A DNA stretch of 64,000 nucleotides, taken from the NCBI RefSeq assembly GCF_000331105.1, contig NC_020054.1, positions 62,001 to 126,000 of the forward strand. The letters are read 5' to 3'. The notes below the pieces were generated by a model. It searched no databases, was not told the DNA's origin, and worked only from the letters and a program-made list of their open reading frames with translations. A program made the position numbers and the translations under genes. The DNA comes from Fibrella aestuarina BUZ 2 (lineage in GTDB: Bacteria; Bacteroidota; Bacteroidia; Cytophagales; Spirosomataceae). The stretch's first letter is position 1. Every line of letters begins with the position of its first letter. Shown here one piece after another: positions 1 through 7,912 of this stretch.

Positions 1-2
1 TG

Positions 3-530
3 CTGGTGAAATTGAACCCGAACCAGGACGTACCTGTGGCGCTGGGGCAGCTTAAACTCCTGTACGAACAAGCCAACCCACCCGCCCCATTCGATTATTA
101 TTTCCTCGACGATGCCTACAACAAGCTGTACGAAAAAGAGCAGCAGTTGGCTACCCTTGTCAATGGCTTCACGGGCCTGACTTTGCTGGTGGCCTGCCTC
201 GGCTTGCTGGGGCTGATGACGTTTACAGTCGAGGCCCGTACCAAAGAGATCGGCATCCGAAAAGTGCTCGGGGCCAGTGTGGCTAGCATCGTCGGGTTGC
301 TGAGCCGGGAGCTGGTGCTGCTGGTGTCGATTGCCGTGTTGCTCGCCTCACCGTTGGCCTGGTGGGCCATGACGAAGTGGCTGGCCGATTTCGCCCATCA
401 CATCGACATCCGCTGGTGGGTATTTGCCGCCGCGGGGGCTGGCTCCCTACTCATTGCGCTGCTCACGATTGGCGTGCAAAGCATCCGGGCCGCGTTGGCC
501 AACCCCGTGGAGTCGCTGCGCAGCGAGTGA
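3..530 (+). CDS. FtsX-like ABC transporter permease, C-terminal part
   Basis: The reading frame is open to the left edge, so the gene starts before the window; about 175 C-terminal residues remain. They hold the last periplasmic segment, then a membrane helix followed by the FtsX signature TKEIGIRKVLGAS, two more helices around LASPLAWWAM, and the usual ending NPVESLRSE. Members of this Bacteroidetes family are about 800 residues with two MacB-type periplasmic domains and two FtsX modules in the inner membrane; they are annotated as putative ABC exporter permeases of unknown substrate. Nine further family members follow in this window. Function beyond the family is not visible. Confidence 0.9.
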   Translation: MVKLNPNQDVPVALGQLKLLYEQANPPAPFDYYFLDDAYNKLYEKEQQLATLVNGFTGLTLLVACLGLLGLMTFTVEARTKEIGIRKVLGASVASIVGLLSRELVLLVSIAVLLASPLAWWAMTKWLADFAHHIDIRWWVFAAAGAGSLLIALLTIGVQSIRAALANPVESLRSE

Positions 531-603
531 CAGGGCTAGTTCAGGCTGTAGAATAGCCTTTAATTGCCTTACGTTTAACGGTATAACGTTCTCAAAAAAG
601 GAG

Positions 604-1044
604 ATGACTGAAGCGGTGTTTGCTTTCCGAATTAATGTTGAGAAACCCGTTGCTGGTGCCGTTTATGGTTTGCAAAAAGGCAGCGGGAACGACTACGAAA
701 CCGTTCAACAGCAAACCGCTAGCTCCGAGGCACTCACGTTTACCATTGCCCTTTCTGCGAAGAGAACCAAAGAGGGCGACCTGGTTTTGTACGGGCCTTT
801 TTGCCAGGGACCGCCCCATAACCGGTTTCTCTATCTGGACATTGGCAGCTATGCGGGCCAGGGGAATGCCCCTTTCAGCGGCCGGCTGAAAATTCCTCTC
901 CCCAAACTTGCTGACGAGCTCAGTAGCGCAGCCGTAGCTGGTCGCACCTTGGTAGCCACCGTCTACGGCACCAATGAAAAGACGGGCCGCCCTGTTGGGG
1001 GCACGGGGAAACCAGTTGATGGCTGGAAGCCTGACAGACGCTAA
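604..1044 (+). CDS. DUF5990-like protein
   Basis: Predicted cytoplasmic protein of 146 residues. The pattern NVEKPVAGAVYGLQKGSGN near the N-terminus, GPFCQGPPHNRFLYLDIG in the middle and RLKIPLP near the end match what I recall of the DUF5990 family of Bacteroidetes, which has no known function. The reading frame is open upstream to about 424, but that part overlaps the permease end; 604 is the first ATG giving only conserved sequence. AAGGAG lies directly against the ATG with no spacer, so it is unlikely to act as a ribosome-binding site. It follows the permease by about 70 bp and could be co-transcribed with it. Confidence 0.7.
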   Translation: MTEAVFAFRINVEKPVAGAVYGLQKGSGNDYETVQQQTASSEALTFTIALSAKRTKEGDLVLYGPFCQGPPHNRFLYLDIGSYAGQGNAPFSGRLKIPLPKLADELSSAAVAGRTLVATVYGTNEKTGRPVGGTGKPVDGWKPDRR

Positions 1045-1155
1045 GCCTAATTACTCTGCTCGCACACAGGCCCGGTCGCTCACAATTACGGCGCGTTTTA
1101 TGGAATGTCAGGACTAACTGAATCCATTGAAACACGACGAAATGACGCAATTAGT

Positions 1156-2241
1156 ATGCTACGGGGGCTGTTGTTGGTGGGTGGATGGCTAGCGGCCACT
1201 ACTGGTTGGGGGCAAGTCGCGAAAAATGCGCCCGCTGGTGGCAACGGTCTGGTTGGGGAGTACTATGCTGGTTCAGGCTTCAACCGGAAAGTGCTAGTGC
1301 GCACCGACCCTCAGGTTGATTTTAGCTGGGACGGCTACACATTGCCCGCTCCCGGCGTGACGCCCAACTCGTTTTCTGTTCGCTGGACGGGGAAAGTGTA
1401 TGCACCCGTGAGTGGCCCTTACAAATTCACGGCTGTGGTTGATGACGGGATTCGGATCTGGGTAGATGGCAAGCTGGCGATGGACGAATGGCACTACCGG
1501 AAACAGAAGTTGTCCGGGCAGTCGGTGACGCTACAGGCCGGCAAGTTTTACGACCTGAAAATCGAGTACTACAACGCCCGTAACGGTGGGTACGTACAGC
1601 TGAACTGGAACTTGGTGAATGAGGCTGGGAAATCGCCCGCTTTCGAGAACGCTCCGCAACAGAAAGTATCCGGTCAGTTCTTGTACAATGGCCCCCCATC
1701 GAAGGCGATGCCGTTACCGACAACCAAGCCTGTATCCGCCACCAAGCCGAAACCCGCCCCGCCTGTCGTTGTCCCGAAAGTGGCCATCAAAGCAAAGCAG
1801 GTCGCTAGTCAGCCCGCCCGCCCGCGAACGCCAGCCGTCAGCTCGGTGCCGGTATCACCATCAGTGAGTAGCGCCACGACACAGTCGGTTGTAACACCAG
1901 CTAGCCCGCCAGCCGTAAAGCCGATCGCTTTCGCGCAGAGCGATTATCAGCTACTGCCTTCCTCCTACGAAGCACTGAATGAGTGGGCCGCCACCTTGCG
2001 GCGCGATACCACGGCCAAGTTAACCATTACCGGCCACACCGACCACGTAGGCGATCCCCGACTCAATCAGCTCTTATCAGAAAACCGGGCGAAAGTGGTC
2101 CGCTATTACTTTGTCCGGCAAGGTATTGCCGAGCACCGGCTGACGATTGCGGGCTTGGGAGGTGCCCAACCGCTTGCCAGCAACGAAACAGAGGCGGGAC
2201 GGGCGCAGAACCGGCGCGTTGAACTAAGCCTTAAGCCGTAG
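1156..2241 (+). CDS. Secreted PA14 plus OmpA-like domain protein
   Basis: I chose the ATG at 1156 because it starts directly with a signal peptide (MLRGLLLVGGWLAATTGWGQ); an upstream ATG at 1105 would add 17 residues. Residues about 30-165 form a PA14-like beta-barrel (GLVGEYYAG, VDDGIRIWVDGKLAMDEW, YYNARNGGYVQLNW), a fold that often binds carbohydrate. A proline/valine/threonine-rich linker follows, about residues 170-265. The C-terminus is an OmpA/MotB-type peptidoglycan-binding domain with TGHTDHVGD, LSENRAKVV and NRRVEL. The protein is probably periplasmic or at the outer membrane, tethered to peptidoglycan, with PA14 reaching a glycan. Its ligand is unknown. Confidence 0.8.
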   Translation: MLRGLLLVGGWLAATTGWGQVAKNAPAGGNGLVGEYYAGSGFNRKVLVRTDPQVDFSWDGYTLPAPGVTPNSFSVRWTGKVYAPVSGPYKFTAVVDDGIRIWVDGKLAMDEWHYRKQKLSGQSVTLQAGKFYDLKIEYYNARNGGYVQLNWNLVNEAGKSPAFENAPQQKVSGQFLYNGPPSKAMPLPTTKPVSATKPKPAPPVVVPKVAIKAKQVASQPARPRTPAVSSVPVSPSVSSATTQSVVTPASPPAVKPIAFAQSDYQLLPSSYEALNEWAATLRRDTTAKLTITGHTDHVGDPRLNQLLSENRAKVVRYYFVRQGIAEHRLTIAGLGGAQPLASNETEAGRAQNRRVELSLKP

Positions 2242-2257
2242 CGCCAACACAGTCCTG

Positions 2258-3010
2258 CTAGACGTAGATCATCTTCCGGGTCATGCCGCCATCGACCACG
2301 AAGTTTTGTCCGGTGATAAAATCGTTGGCTTCATCGAGCAGGAACAGAATCATCCGGGCGATGTCGTCGGGGCGGCCCACGCGTCCGGCGGGGTGCTGCT
2401 TGTGATCGGCAGGCCGTAGCTTTTCGGGGTCGGGGTGGCCCTTTTTCAAACCCGACACGTCGATCCAGCCGGGACTGATGCAATTGGCACGTACCTGCGG
2501 CCCAAGGCTCATCGCCAACGAATGAGTGAGGGCGAAAATACCGCCTTTGCTGGCCGAGTAACCGAAGGTATCAGGCTCCGATTGGAAGGCCCGCGTCGAG
2601 CAAAGGCTGATGATGGTGCCGTGCTGCTCGCGCAGGTGAGGCGCGACGTATTTGGCGCACAAAAACGGACCGGTCAGGTTCACGCCGATGGCCGCCTTCC
2701 ACTCGTCGGCGGTCAGTTCGTCGATCGATTTTTCCTGCATAATGGCGGCGTTGTTGATCAGCGCGTCGATGCGGCCAAACTGCCTGGCGGTCTGGCTAAT
2801 GGCCTGCTGCACGGCCTTTTCGTCGGCCACATCACAAACCACAAATTGAGCGTTGGGGTGGGCAGCACCCAGTTCGGCCTCCGCCTCGGCAAGGGCTTCG
2901 GCATCGGCCTCCCAGAGCGACACCGCGTAGTCGTGATTCAGTAGAAACTCCGCCGTAAACCGGCCAATGCCCTGGCCCGCGCCGGTAATGATGACTGTTT
3001 TGGTTGACAT
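2258..3010 (-). CDS. Short-chain dehydrogenase/reductase
   Basis: NAD(P)-dependent oxidoreductase of 250 residues with the classical SDR layout: cofactor glycine motif TGAGQGIG at 9-16, NNAA at 86-89, Ser138, and the catalytic pair Tyr151/Lys155 in YSASK. The end DGGMTRKMIYV is typical of family members acting on sugars or small alcohols, but the substrate cannot be read from sequence. The start is set at 3010 (MSTKTVIITG); the frame extends upstream, but that part runs through a terminator hairpin and is not protein-like. The gene is convergent with the PA14-OmpA gene, 16 bp apart, and lies downstream of the curli operon terminator, so it is probably transcribed separately. Confidence 0.9.
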   Translation of the reverse strand: MSTKTVIITGAGQGIGRFTAEFLLNHDYAVSLWEADAEALAEAEAELGAAHPNAQFVVCDVADEKAVQQAISQTARQFGRIDALINNAAIMQEKSIDELTADEWKAAIGVNLTGPFLCAKYVAPHLREQHGTIISLCSTRAFQSEPDTFGYSASKGGIFALTHSLAMSLGPQVRANCISPGWIDVSGLKKGHPDPEKLRPADHKQHPAGRVGRPDDIARMILFLLDEANDFITGQNFVVDGGMTRKMIYV

Positions 3011-3017
3011 AGTGCGT

Positions 3018-3070
3018 AAAAAAAGCGTCTCAACCCTTAACCCGTTTTTACCGATCAAGGGTTGAGACGC
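3018..3070 (-). terminator. Rho-independent terminator of the curli operon
   Basis: Perfect 14-bp inverted repeat (arms 3025-3038 and 3057-3070, GCGTCTCAACCCTT) with an 18-nt loop, followed on the minus strand by seven T residues (3024-3018). It sits between the last gene of the curli operon and the SDR gene. Confidence 0.85.
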
Positions 3071-3103
3071 CTTAGCCAACGTACCTGCGTCGTTAGGCCA
3101 CGC

Positions 3104-4636
3104 CTAGCGCCAGTACGGCATTTCGCCGGGGTTGATGAGGACCGTCCGGGTACGTCCGTCGAGTTCGAGCGTATTGATGCTGCGCGTTCCCGTGCCGGTG
3201 TTGGGTGTGTTCGTAAAAATCAGTTTCGAGCCGGTTGGGTCGAGGCGTGGTTCGAGGTCGTTGGTGCCCGATGGCTTGCTCGTGCTGTTGCCACCCTGGT
3301 TGGTCGACGCCGTGATTTCAACCAGCGCGTTGTTGTTCAGCAAATCGATCCGGTGCAGGCGGGCGTCGAGCTGACGGCCCTGTTCGTTTTGCAACGCACC
3401 CAGATCGACAGACAGATACAACTGCCGCCCATCCGGCGAGAACACGGGGTTGCTCAGCCGGTTGTTGAGGCGGCTCAGAACCAGGAATGCATCGCCGCCG
3501 CCCTGCGGGATAATCACGATTTCGTTGTTGTAATACCCCTGCGTAGTCCTGACCACGATCCGGTTGGTGGCGGCGTTCCAGTCGGCCGAGGCATATTGAC
3601 GACCAAACGGAGCCGTCGCCACCGTGCGTAGCCCCGTACCATCGGTGCGCACCGCATACAGTCGCTCGTTGGACGGATAGACCAGTTGCGTGCCATCGGG
3701 CGACCAGCCAAACGACAATTCGGTCGCGGCATAGCCCGCCACAGGTACCGTGGTAACCCGCCGGGTACCCGACCCGTCGAGGTTCATCGTATACAGGTGC
3801 ATATCGCCATCGACGTTCGAGATATACGCAATCTGCTGTCGGTTCGGGCTGGCAATTGGGCGCCAGTTGTTGCCGCTAAAGGTCAGTTGGCGTTCGTCGG
3901 CTACGGTTGTGGTCGTATTCGACGTTGGCCCCGACGACGCAAAGATCTGGTACTGCCCATTGACCCGTTTCGTATACAGATACGGGTAGTCGGGGAAGGC
4001 GCCCGTCCGGAACGAGAACAGCGCACTGTTTACCGTGTTGACACCATCGCGGGCCGTTACCTGCCAGTAATACGTCGTGTTGAAGTCCAGCCCGCTTACC
4101 ACCACCGAATCAGCCAGAATATTGGTAAATGACTGGGATGGAGTGGTGTTGCCCTGCCGGGTCAGAAACACATCGTAGCGCAGCGTATCGAGGCCGGGGT
4201 CGGTCGAGGACCACTTCAGCGTCACGGTGCCGGGCTGGTTGGTCGTGCCCGAAATGGGTTTCACGGCCGTTGGCGCGGATGGTGGGCGGTTCTGGCTATT
4301 GTCGGTCACCAGCAGAATCGTTGGCTGCGACACTATCGACGTGCTGGCATCGATGGAGATGGCCTCGGTGCGGTAGTTGGCCAGCGACGCCGTGATGGTG
4401 TACTTACCGACTTCGAGGCTGTCAAACCTGAAGTTACCGGCTGCGTCGGTTTCGGTGATGCGGCTGCCGGGCGTAATCCGAACCAGTACGCCCCGCAGTG
4501 GTTGACGGTTGCTGTTGGCTAAGACCTGCCCGCGAATGCTGGCGAAGGTAATGGGGTCGACGAAGGTTTCTTCGGTACAGGCCCACAGGCCCAAAATGAG
4601 CGTAAATAGAGCCAGTAATCTGAATTTGTATGACAT
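3104..4636 (-). CDS. Lipoprotein with carboxypeptidase-regulatory-like, FnIII and propeller domains
   Basis: Protein of 510 residues. The start at 4636 gives a lipoprotein signal ending in WAC, with the lipidated Cys at 20. Residues about 30-105 form a carboxypeptidase regulatory-like beta-sandwich (SIRGQVLANSNRQPLRGV, FDSLEVGKYTITAS). Residues about 115-210 look like a fibronectin type III domain (PPSAPTAVKPISG, TYYWQVTARDG). The rest contains TolB/PD40-type propeller blades (QIAYISNVDGDMHLYTMNLDG, FSPDGRQLYLS, DPTGSKLIFT). It is the last gene of the curli operon, 60 bp after csgG and before the terminator. That position suggests a periplasmic or outer-membrane role near the secretion channel; this is inference, as it is not a known curli component. 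Confidence 0.75.
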   Translation of the reverse strand: MSYKFRLLALFTLILGLWACTEETFVDPITFASIRGQVLANSNRQPLRGVLVRITPGSRITETDAAGNFRFDSLEVGKYTITASLANYRTEAISIDASTSIVSQPTILLVTDNSQNRPPSAPTAVKPISGTTNQPGTVTLKWSSTDPGLDTLRYDVFLTRQGNTTPSQSFTNILADSVVVSGLDFNTTYYWQVTARDGVNTVNSALFSFRTGAFPDYPYLYTKRVNGQYQIFASSGPTSNTTTTVADERQLTFSGNNWRPIASPNRQQIAYISNVDGDMHLYTMNLDGSGTRRVTTVPVAGYAATELSFGWSPDGTQLVYPSNERLYAVRTDGTGLRTVATAPFGRQYASADWNAATNRIVVRTTQGYYNNEIVIIPQGGGDAFLVLSRLNNRLSNPVFSPDGRQLYLSVDLGALQNEQGRQLDARLHRIDLLNNNALVEITASTNQGGNSTSKPSGTNDLEPRLDPTGSKLIFTNTPNTGTGTRSINTLELDGRTRTVLINPGEMPYWR

Positions 4637-4696
4637 GAAGACGATGGGTTTATCGGCAGGCGTCGGCTGTTTAGAGCCAGCCAGCCCGACCACTGA

Positions 4697-6151
4697 CTAT
4701 TTCGTTTGAGTGGGAGTTGGCGGCGGTGTGGGAGCCGTTATGGGGGTGGCGGTGACCGTTTTGGCGCGGCCGAATCGACCGAAGTTGACCGTAACGCCCA
4801 ACGTACCCCGCAGGTAATAATCGTTGTAAGCGCCCGCCTTGCGGCCGTCGAGTTCATCGCTGAACGGCATATGCGCTTCCAGCATCGACCGCACGCCGAT
4901 GTAGCGGTTTGCCGTATACTGCACACCAACCCCGCCCGTTACTTCGGCAAAGCGGCGAGTCTGGTTGCCAAATAACCGCCCGATGGACTGTTGCCCCATG
5001 ATGCCGCCCCCAACAGCCAGCAACGGCGAGAACTTCTGATAGGGCAGCGTTCGGAACAGCACGCTGGCATTCAGGCTGCTGAATGTCTGATTAACATCGT
5101 TGATGCTCAGCTGCCCCGTTCCGGCGTTTAGCTGAATGCCGACACCGGGCGTGATGTAGCCTTCTACCGACAGGCCATAGCCGGGTTGCAGGCTACGCTG
5201 GGCAAAATCGCCGTAGAATCGTTGTGCTACGGCATAGGGCTGCACCGAGAAACGCGTGGCGGGTTGTTGCATCATGTTCATCCCGTACACGTTGATCTGG
5301 CTCATCTCGGTTTTCTCTTTCGCGTAGCCATCGAGCAGGGGCTTGGTCTGGGCCGTTGCCTTCTCCGATACCGCCCACAACCCATCCTGAATGCCTTCCA
5401 CGATAAGCGAATACACGGCTTTTTCGATGGCCTCCGTAACGGCCATTTGGCCTGGTTCGGTGGTCGTGAACCCTGTTTCGGCTTCCAGCAGCCGTTTGAA
5501 GCTAACGTACCTGAACAGGCCCGCGTCGATCGTCTGCGACAGAATCGTTTTTGAGGTATACACCGTTTTCAGAATCTTGCCGGAGCGCGTCGCCACCGCC
5601 CGCAGGTACACCGTCACGCGGTCTTGCCGGTATTGCGTGGAGCCACCGGCCGAGAAGTAGCGCAGGCCGCCACCACCCGTGATGATGTTGGCGTCGTAGC
5701 TTACGATACCGCCTTCCAGGATAATCCCGGCAAACAGCAGCGGCGGCAGGTTTTCCCCTTCCTTATACTGCGCCACACTCGACCGCACAATCTTGCGCTC
5801 GTTGAGCAGGTTGGCCACGTTTTCGCGCTCGATGGGCGTAAACCAGTTGCTCTCCTCCAGCGCTTTCAACAGAATGTTGGTCGTACCCTGCGAAATGGCG
5901 GTCGAGAAGCTTGTCCCTACGTCGCTTTGCTTGTATTGCCCCGTCTGATCGCGGAATTTGTAGACCGCCGCCACAATTTTGTCGCGGGCGGGTGGCAGAC
6001 TGCGCAGGTTGGCCGTAATGGCCGTTTCTTCGCCGAGCCGCGCTTGCCGCGGGCCGGTAGGTTGATGAAAGTAGGCCGTGCAGCCGGTTGCTAGCCACAG
6101 CAGCGTACCAACGGCCAGTGGACTGGCCAGTACCCGGTAATTCAGTTTCAT
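4697..6151 (-). CDS. csgG: Curli secretion channel CsgG with C-terminal barrel-like extension
   Basis: Outer-membrane lipoprotein of 484 residues (lipobox Cys24 in ATGC). Residues about 40-265 match CsgG, the nonameric channel that exports curlins: KIVAAVYKFRDQTGQYK, ALEESNWFTPIERENVANLL, LLFAGIILEGGIVSYDAN, and the transmembrane-hairpin segment GGGGLRYFSAGGSTQYRQDRVTVYLRAV. E. coli CsgG has about 277 residues; here another 190 follow with alternating aromatic/polar strands (YGLSVEGYITPGVGIQLN, YLRGTLGVTVNFGRFGR) like a small outer-membrane beta-barrel, then a proline/threonine tail. It sits downstream of csgF by 21 bp in the same operon. Confidence 0.88.
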   Translation of the reverse strand: MKLNYRVLASPLAVGTLLWLATGCTAYFHQPTGPRQARLGEETAITANLRSLPPARDKIVAAVYKFRDQTGQYKQSDVGTSFSTAISQGTTNILLKALEESNWFTPIERENVANLLNERKIVRSSVAQYKEGENLPPLLFAGIILEGGIVSYDANIITGGGGLRYFSAGGSTQYRQDRVTVYLRAVATRSGKILKTVYTSKTILSQTIDAGLFRYVSFKRLLEAETGFTTTEPGQMAVTEAIEKAVYSLIVEGIQDGLWAVSEKATAQTKPLLDGYAKEKTEMSQINVYGMNMMQQPATRFSVQPYAVAQRFYGDFAQRSLQPGYGLSVEGYITPGVGIQLNAGTGQLSINDVNQTFSSLNASVLFRTLPYQKFSPLLAVGGGIMGQQSIGRLFGNQTRRFAEVTGGVGVQYTANRYIGVRSMLEAHMPFSDELDGRKAGAYNDYYLRGTLGVTVNFGRFGRAKTVTATPITAPTPPPTPTQTK

Positions 6152-6172
6152 TGTCGGTTAGAGCCAGCTAGC

Positions 6173-6601
6173 TCAGAAGTACGGAATCGTTACGGTAGTT
6201 TCGCCGCCTTTGCCATCCACAATGCGGATCAGCACGCCATCGGTAGCGTTGGTGATGGTCACCTGAAAATCCCCAAACTGGTAGGTGCCTTCCTTCAGGG
6301 TATCTTCTGAAAACTGATTGCCAATGACTTTCTGGCTGAGTCGGTTCAGGATCTGGCGCTGCAAACTAGTCGAGAAATCGTCGAGCGACGAGGTGCTGGT
6401 GCGGTTGGTCAGGCTCGATGAGCTGCGCTGGGCGGGGTCTTTGGTTTTGTCCTGCGCCTGCGCCGAACTCAGCATCCACTGATAGTTGAACGTATTGCCA
6501 CCAAACGCGGGGTTGTAGGGGTGATACACAAAGGCCTGCGCTTTGGCCCCTACGGTAAGCAGCCCCAGCAGGGTCATTGTTAAGAGTAATCGTTTAGTCA
6601 T
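6173..6601 (-). CDS. csgF: Curli assembly protein CsgF
   Basis: Small secreted protein of 142 residues with a signal peptide (MTKRLLLTMTLLGLLTVGAKA). The mature N-terminus QAFVYHPYNPAFGGNTFNYQWMLSSAQAQ is the conserved CsgF part, which in E. coli inserts into the CsgG pore and forms a second constriction. The C-terminus (about residues 115-142) is a short beta-rich tail. In the known system CsgF couples secretion to nucleation by CsgB. It lies between csgE and csgG, the usual neighbourhood. Confidence 0.88.
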   Translation of the reverse strand: MTKRLLLTMTLLGLLTVGAKAQAFVYHPYNPAFGGNTFNYQWMLSSAQAQDKTKDPAQRSSSSLTNRTSTSSLDDFSTSLQRQILNRLSQKVIGNQFSEDTLKEGTYQFGDFQVTITNATDGVLIRIVDGKGGETTVTIPYF

Positions 6602-6665
6602 AAGAGGTTTGGTGCCAGGTCACTGGCCAACTAGTTAGATAAGCGATCGCCGCCGTGGCTGGGGG

Positions 6666-7229
6666 CTAGTACACGCCCGAACCGCGCAGGTCTTCATTCT
6701 CCAGATCTCGTTGCGTGGCCGCATAATTATCGACGTACTCCCGAACCGCCTGAGCAACGTACCCAGCCAGCTCTTCGATCGTGTCGATCCGGTTTTGGAC
6801 GACCTGCTGAAAAATCAGTTCGTCATTGATCGACACCGACATGATGCTGCCAATACCCGAGTTGGCGGGCAGTTCATCGACCGAGATCAGGAATAGATTC
6901 AGTTCAAATTCAAGGGGCTTCTGGAGCTTCACCTGAGCCGTATCACTGGGGTTGAGGAGGGTAGCGTTGGGCGCCAGCTGCCCCGACAATTGATCGCCGG
7001 TGGGCGTCAGTTCCTGATAGGCCCGGTAAAAGGCGTCGTAAAAATCACGGCCAACCTTGCTGCGGGTGTTGTCGAGCAACAGGCTCTCGGTGCCGGCCCC
7101 CTGCTCGTTCAGGGCTTCTTCGCGAAGCGCACCTTCCAGGTCGATCATCCCGTACACGTCGGGGTCCTGCGCCAGAGTGGGCAGCGCCAAAAACGTCAGC
7201 AGCCAAATGAGTACATACAGGTGCTTCAT
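6666..7229 (-). CDS. csgE: Curli secretion adaptor CsgE
   Basis: Periplasmic protein of 187 residues with a signal peptide ending in LPTLAQ. The CsgE signature is visible as RSKVGRDFYDAFYRAYQ, followed by the beta-rich core ISVDELPANSGIGSIMSVSI, the segment NDELIFQQVVQ and the C-terminal helix around AQAVREYVDNY. CsgE caps the periplasmic side of CsgG and selects curlin substrates. The N-terminal 50 residues are longer than in E. coli CsgE (129 residues in total). Its ATG overlaps the upstream curlin stop by 4 bp (ATGA), pointing to translational coupling. Confidence 0.85.
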   Translation of the reverse strand: MKHLYVLIWLLTFLALPTLAQDPDVYGMIDLEGALREEALNEQGAGTESLLLDNTRSKVGRDFYDAFYRAYQELTPTGDQLSGQLAPNATLLNPSDTAQVKLQKPLEFELNLFLISVDELPANSGIGSIMSVSINDELIFQQVVQNRIDTIEELAGYVAQAVREYVDNYAATQRDLENEDLRGSGVY

Positions 7230-7741
7230 TGCGCCGAGAAGTAAGAACTGGTGATCACGGCCCGCGCCCCGCCCGTCTGCTCGATCCGGATCGGGCTGGC
7301 GGTACTGCCAACGTTGATGAGTGAATTTTCGGTTAGCCGAAGGTCATTACCATTACCCGCCTGACGTACCTGCACGTTGAGCTTATCGCCCTGCATCCCG
7401 TCGAGTGTCAGTGTGTTGCCGTTGCCCCGTTGTTCGAGCAGGTAGTTGTTCAGATTGCCGTTGAGCGACAGGTTCAGCAAATTGCCATCGCCATCCTGAA
7501 TCATGGCCACCTGATTACCGGCCGGTGCCCGGTAATACGCCTGATTCCCCGAGCCGCGTTGCGACAGCGTTACCAGATCAGCGCTCGCTCCTGTTGCCGC
7601 CTGGCTGGCCAGAACCGCCTGCTGCTGCGTAACGGTCGAGGGCAGCGCCCCGCCCCAGAACGCCTCCGACGTGGGTGCTGTCTGGGCCTGTGACACGAGA
7701 GCCAGCAAGCCAAACCAGCTTGAAAAGATCAATTTTTTCAT
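7226..7741 (-). CDS. CsgB-like minor curlin
   Basis: Secreted protein of 171 residues with a signal peptide (MKKLIFSSWFGLLALVSQAQ). After a non-repetitive stretch it has about four curlin-type repeats with QxGxGNxxxL spacing (LSQRGSGNQA, IQDGDGNLLNL, EQRGNGNTLTL, RQAGNGNDLRL) and ends in a non-repetitive tail. Being small, next to csgEFG and apart from the giant curlins, it is the best candidate for the nucleator (CsgB role); this is inference. It is translationally coupled to csgE. Confidence 0.75.
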   Translation of the reverse strand: MKKLIFSSWFGLLALVSQAQTAPTSEAFWGGALPSTVTQQQAVLASQAATGASADLVTLSQRGSGNQAYYRAPAGNQVAMIQDGDGNLLNLSLNGNLNNYLLEQRGNGNTLTLDGMQGDKLNVQVRQAGNGNDLRLTENSLINVGSTASPIRIEQTGGARAVITSSYFSAQ

Positions 7742-7840
7742 CCGATAAATCTACTAGTTTGGCCGATTAAAAGCCAGCCTTCTGCCGGTATGTTCAGGGG
7801 GTTTTTTACTAGAAGGCAGGTAACGTACCTGAACGCGTGA

Positions 7841-7886
7841 ATCGCCCCGCCGACATCTTACCTGCGTAAGCGGCCAACGGGGCGAT
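7841..7886. terminator. Hairpin between giant curlin gene and csgB-like gene
   Basis: Arms ATCGCCCCG (7841-7849) and CGGGGCGAT (7878-7886) enclose 28 nt in the 171-bp gap. There is no clean T-run, so it may be a partial terminator or an RNA-stability hairpin that sets the ratio of major curlin to export genes. Confidence 0.4.
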
Positions 7887-7912
7887 CTGCTAATTCCGAC
7901 GATACGCGCTTA

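Noticed and set aside
598..603. AAGGAG as a ribosome-binding site for the DUF5990-like gene
   Set aside because: It touches the ATG with no spacer, so it cannot position a ribosome there.
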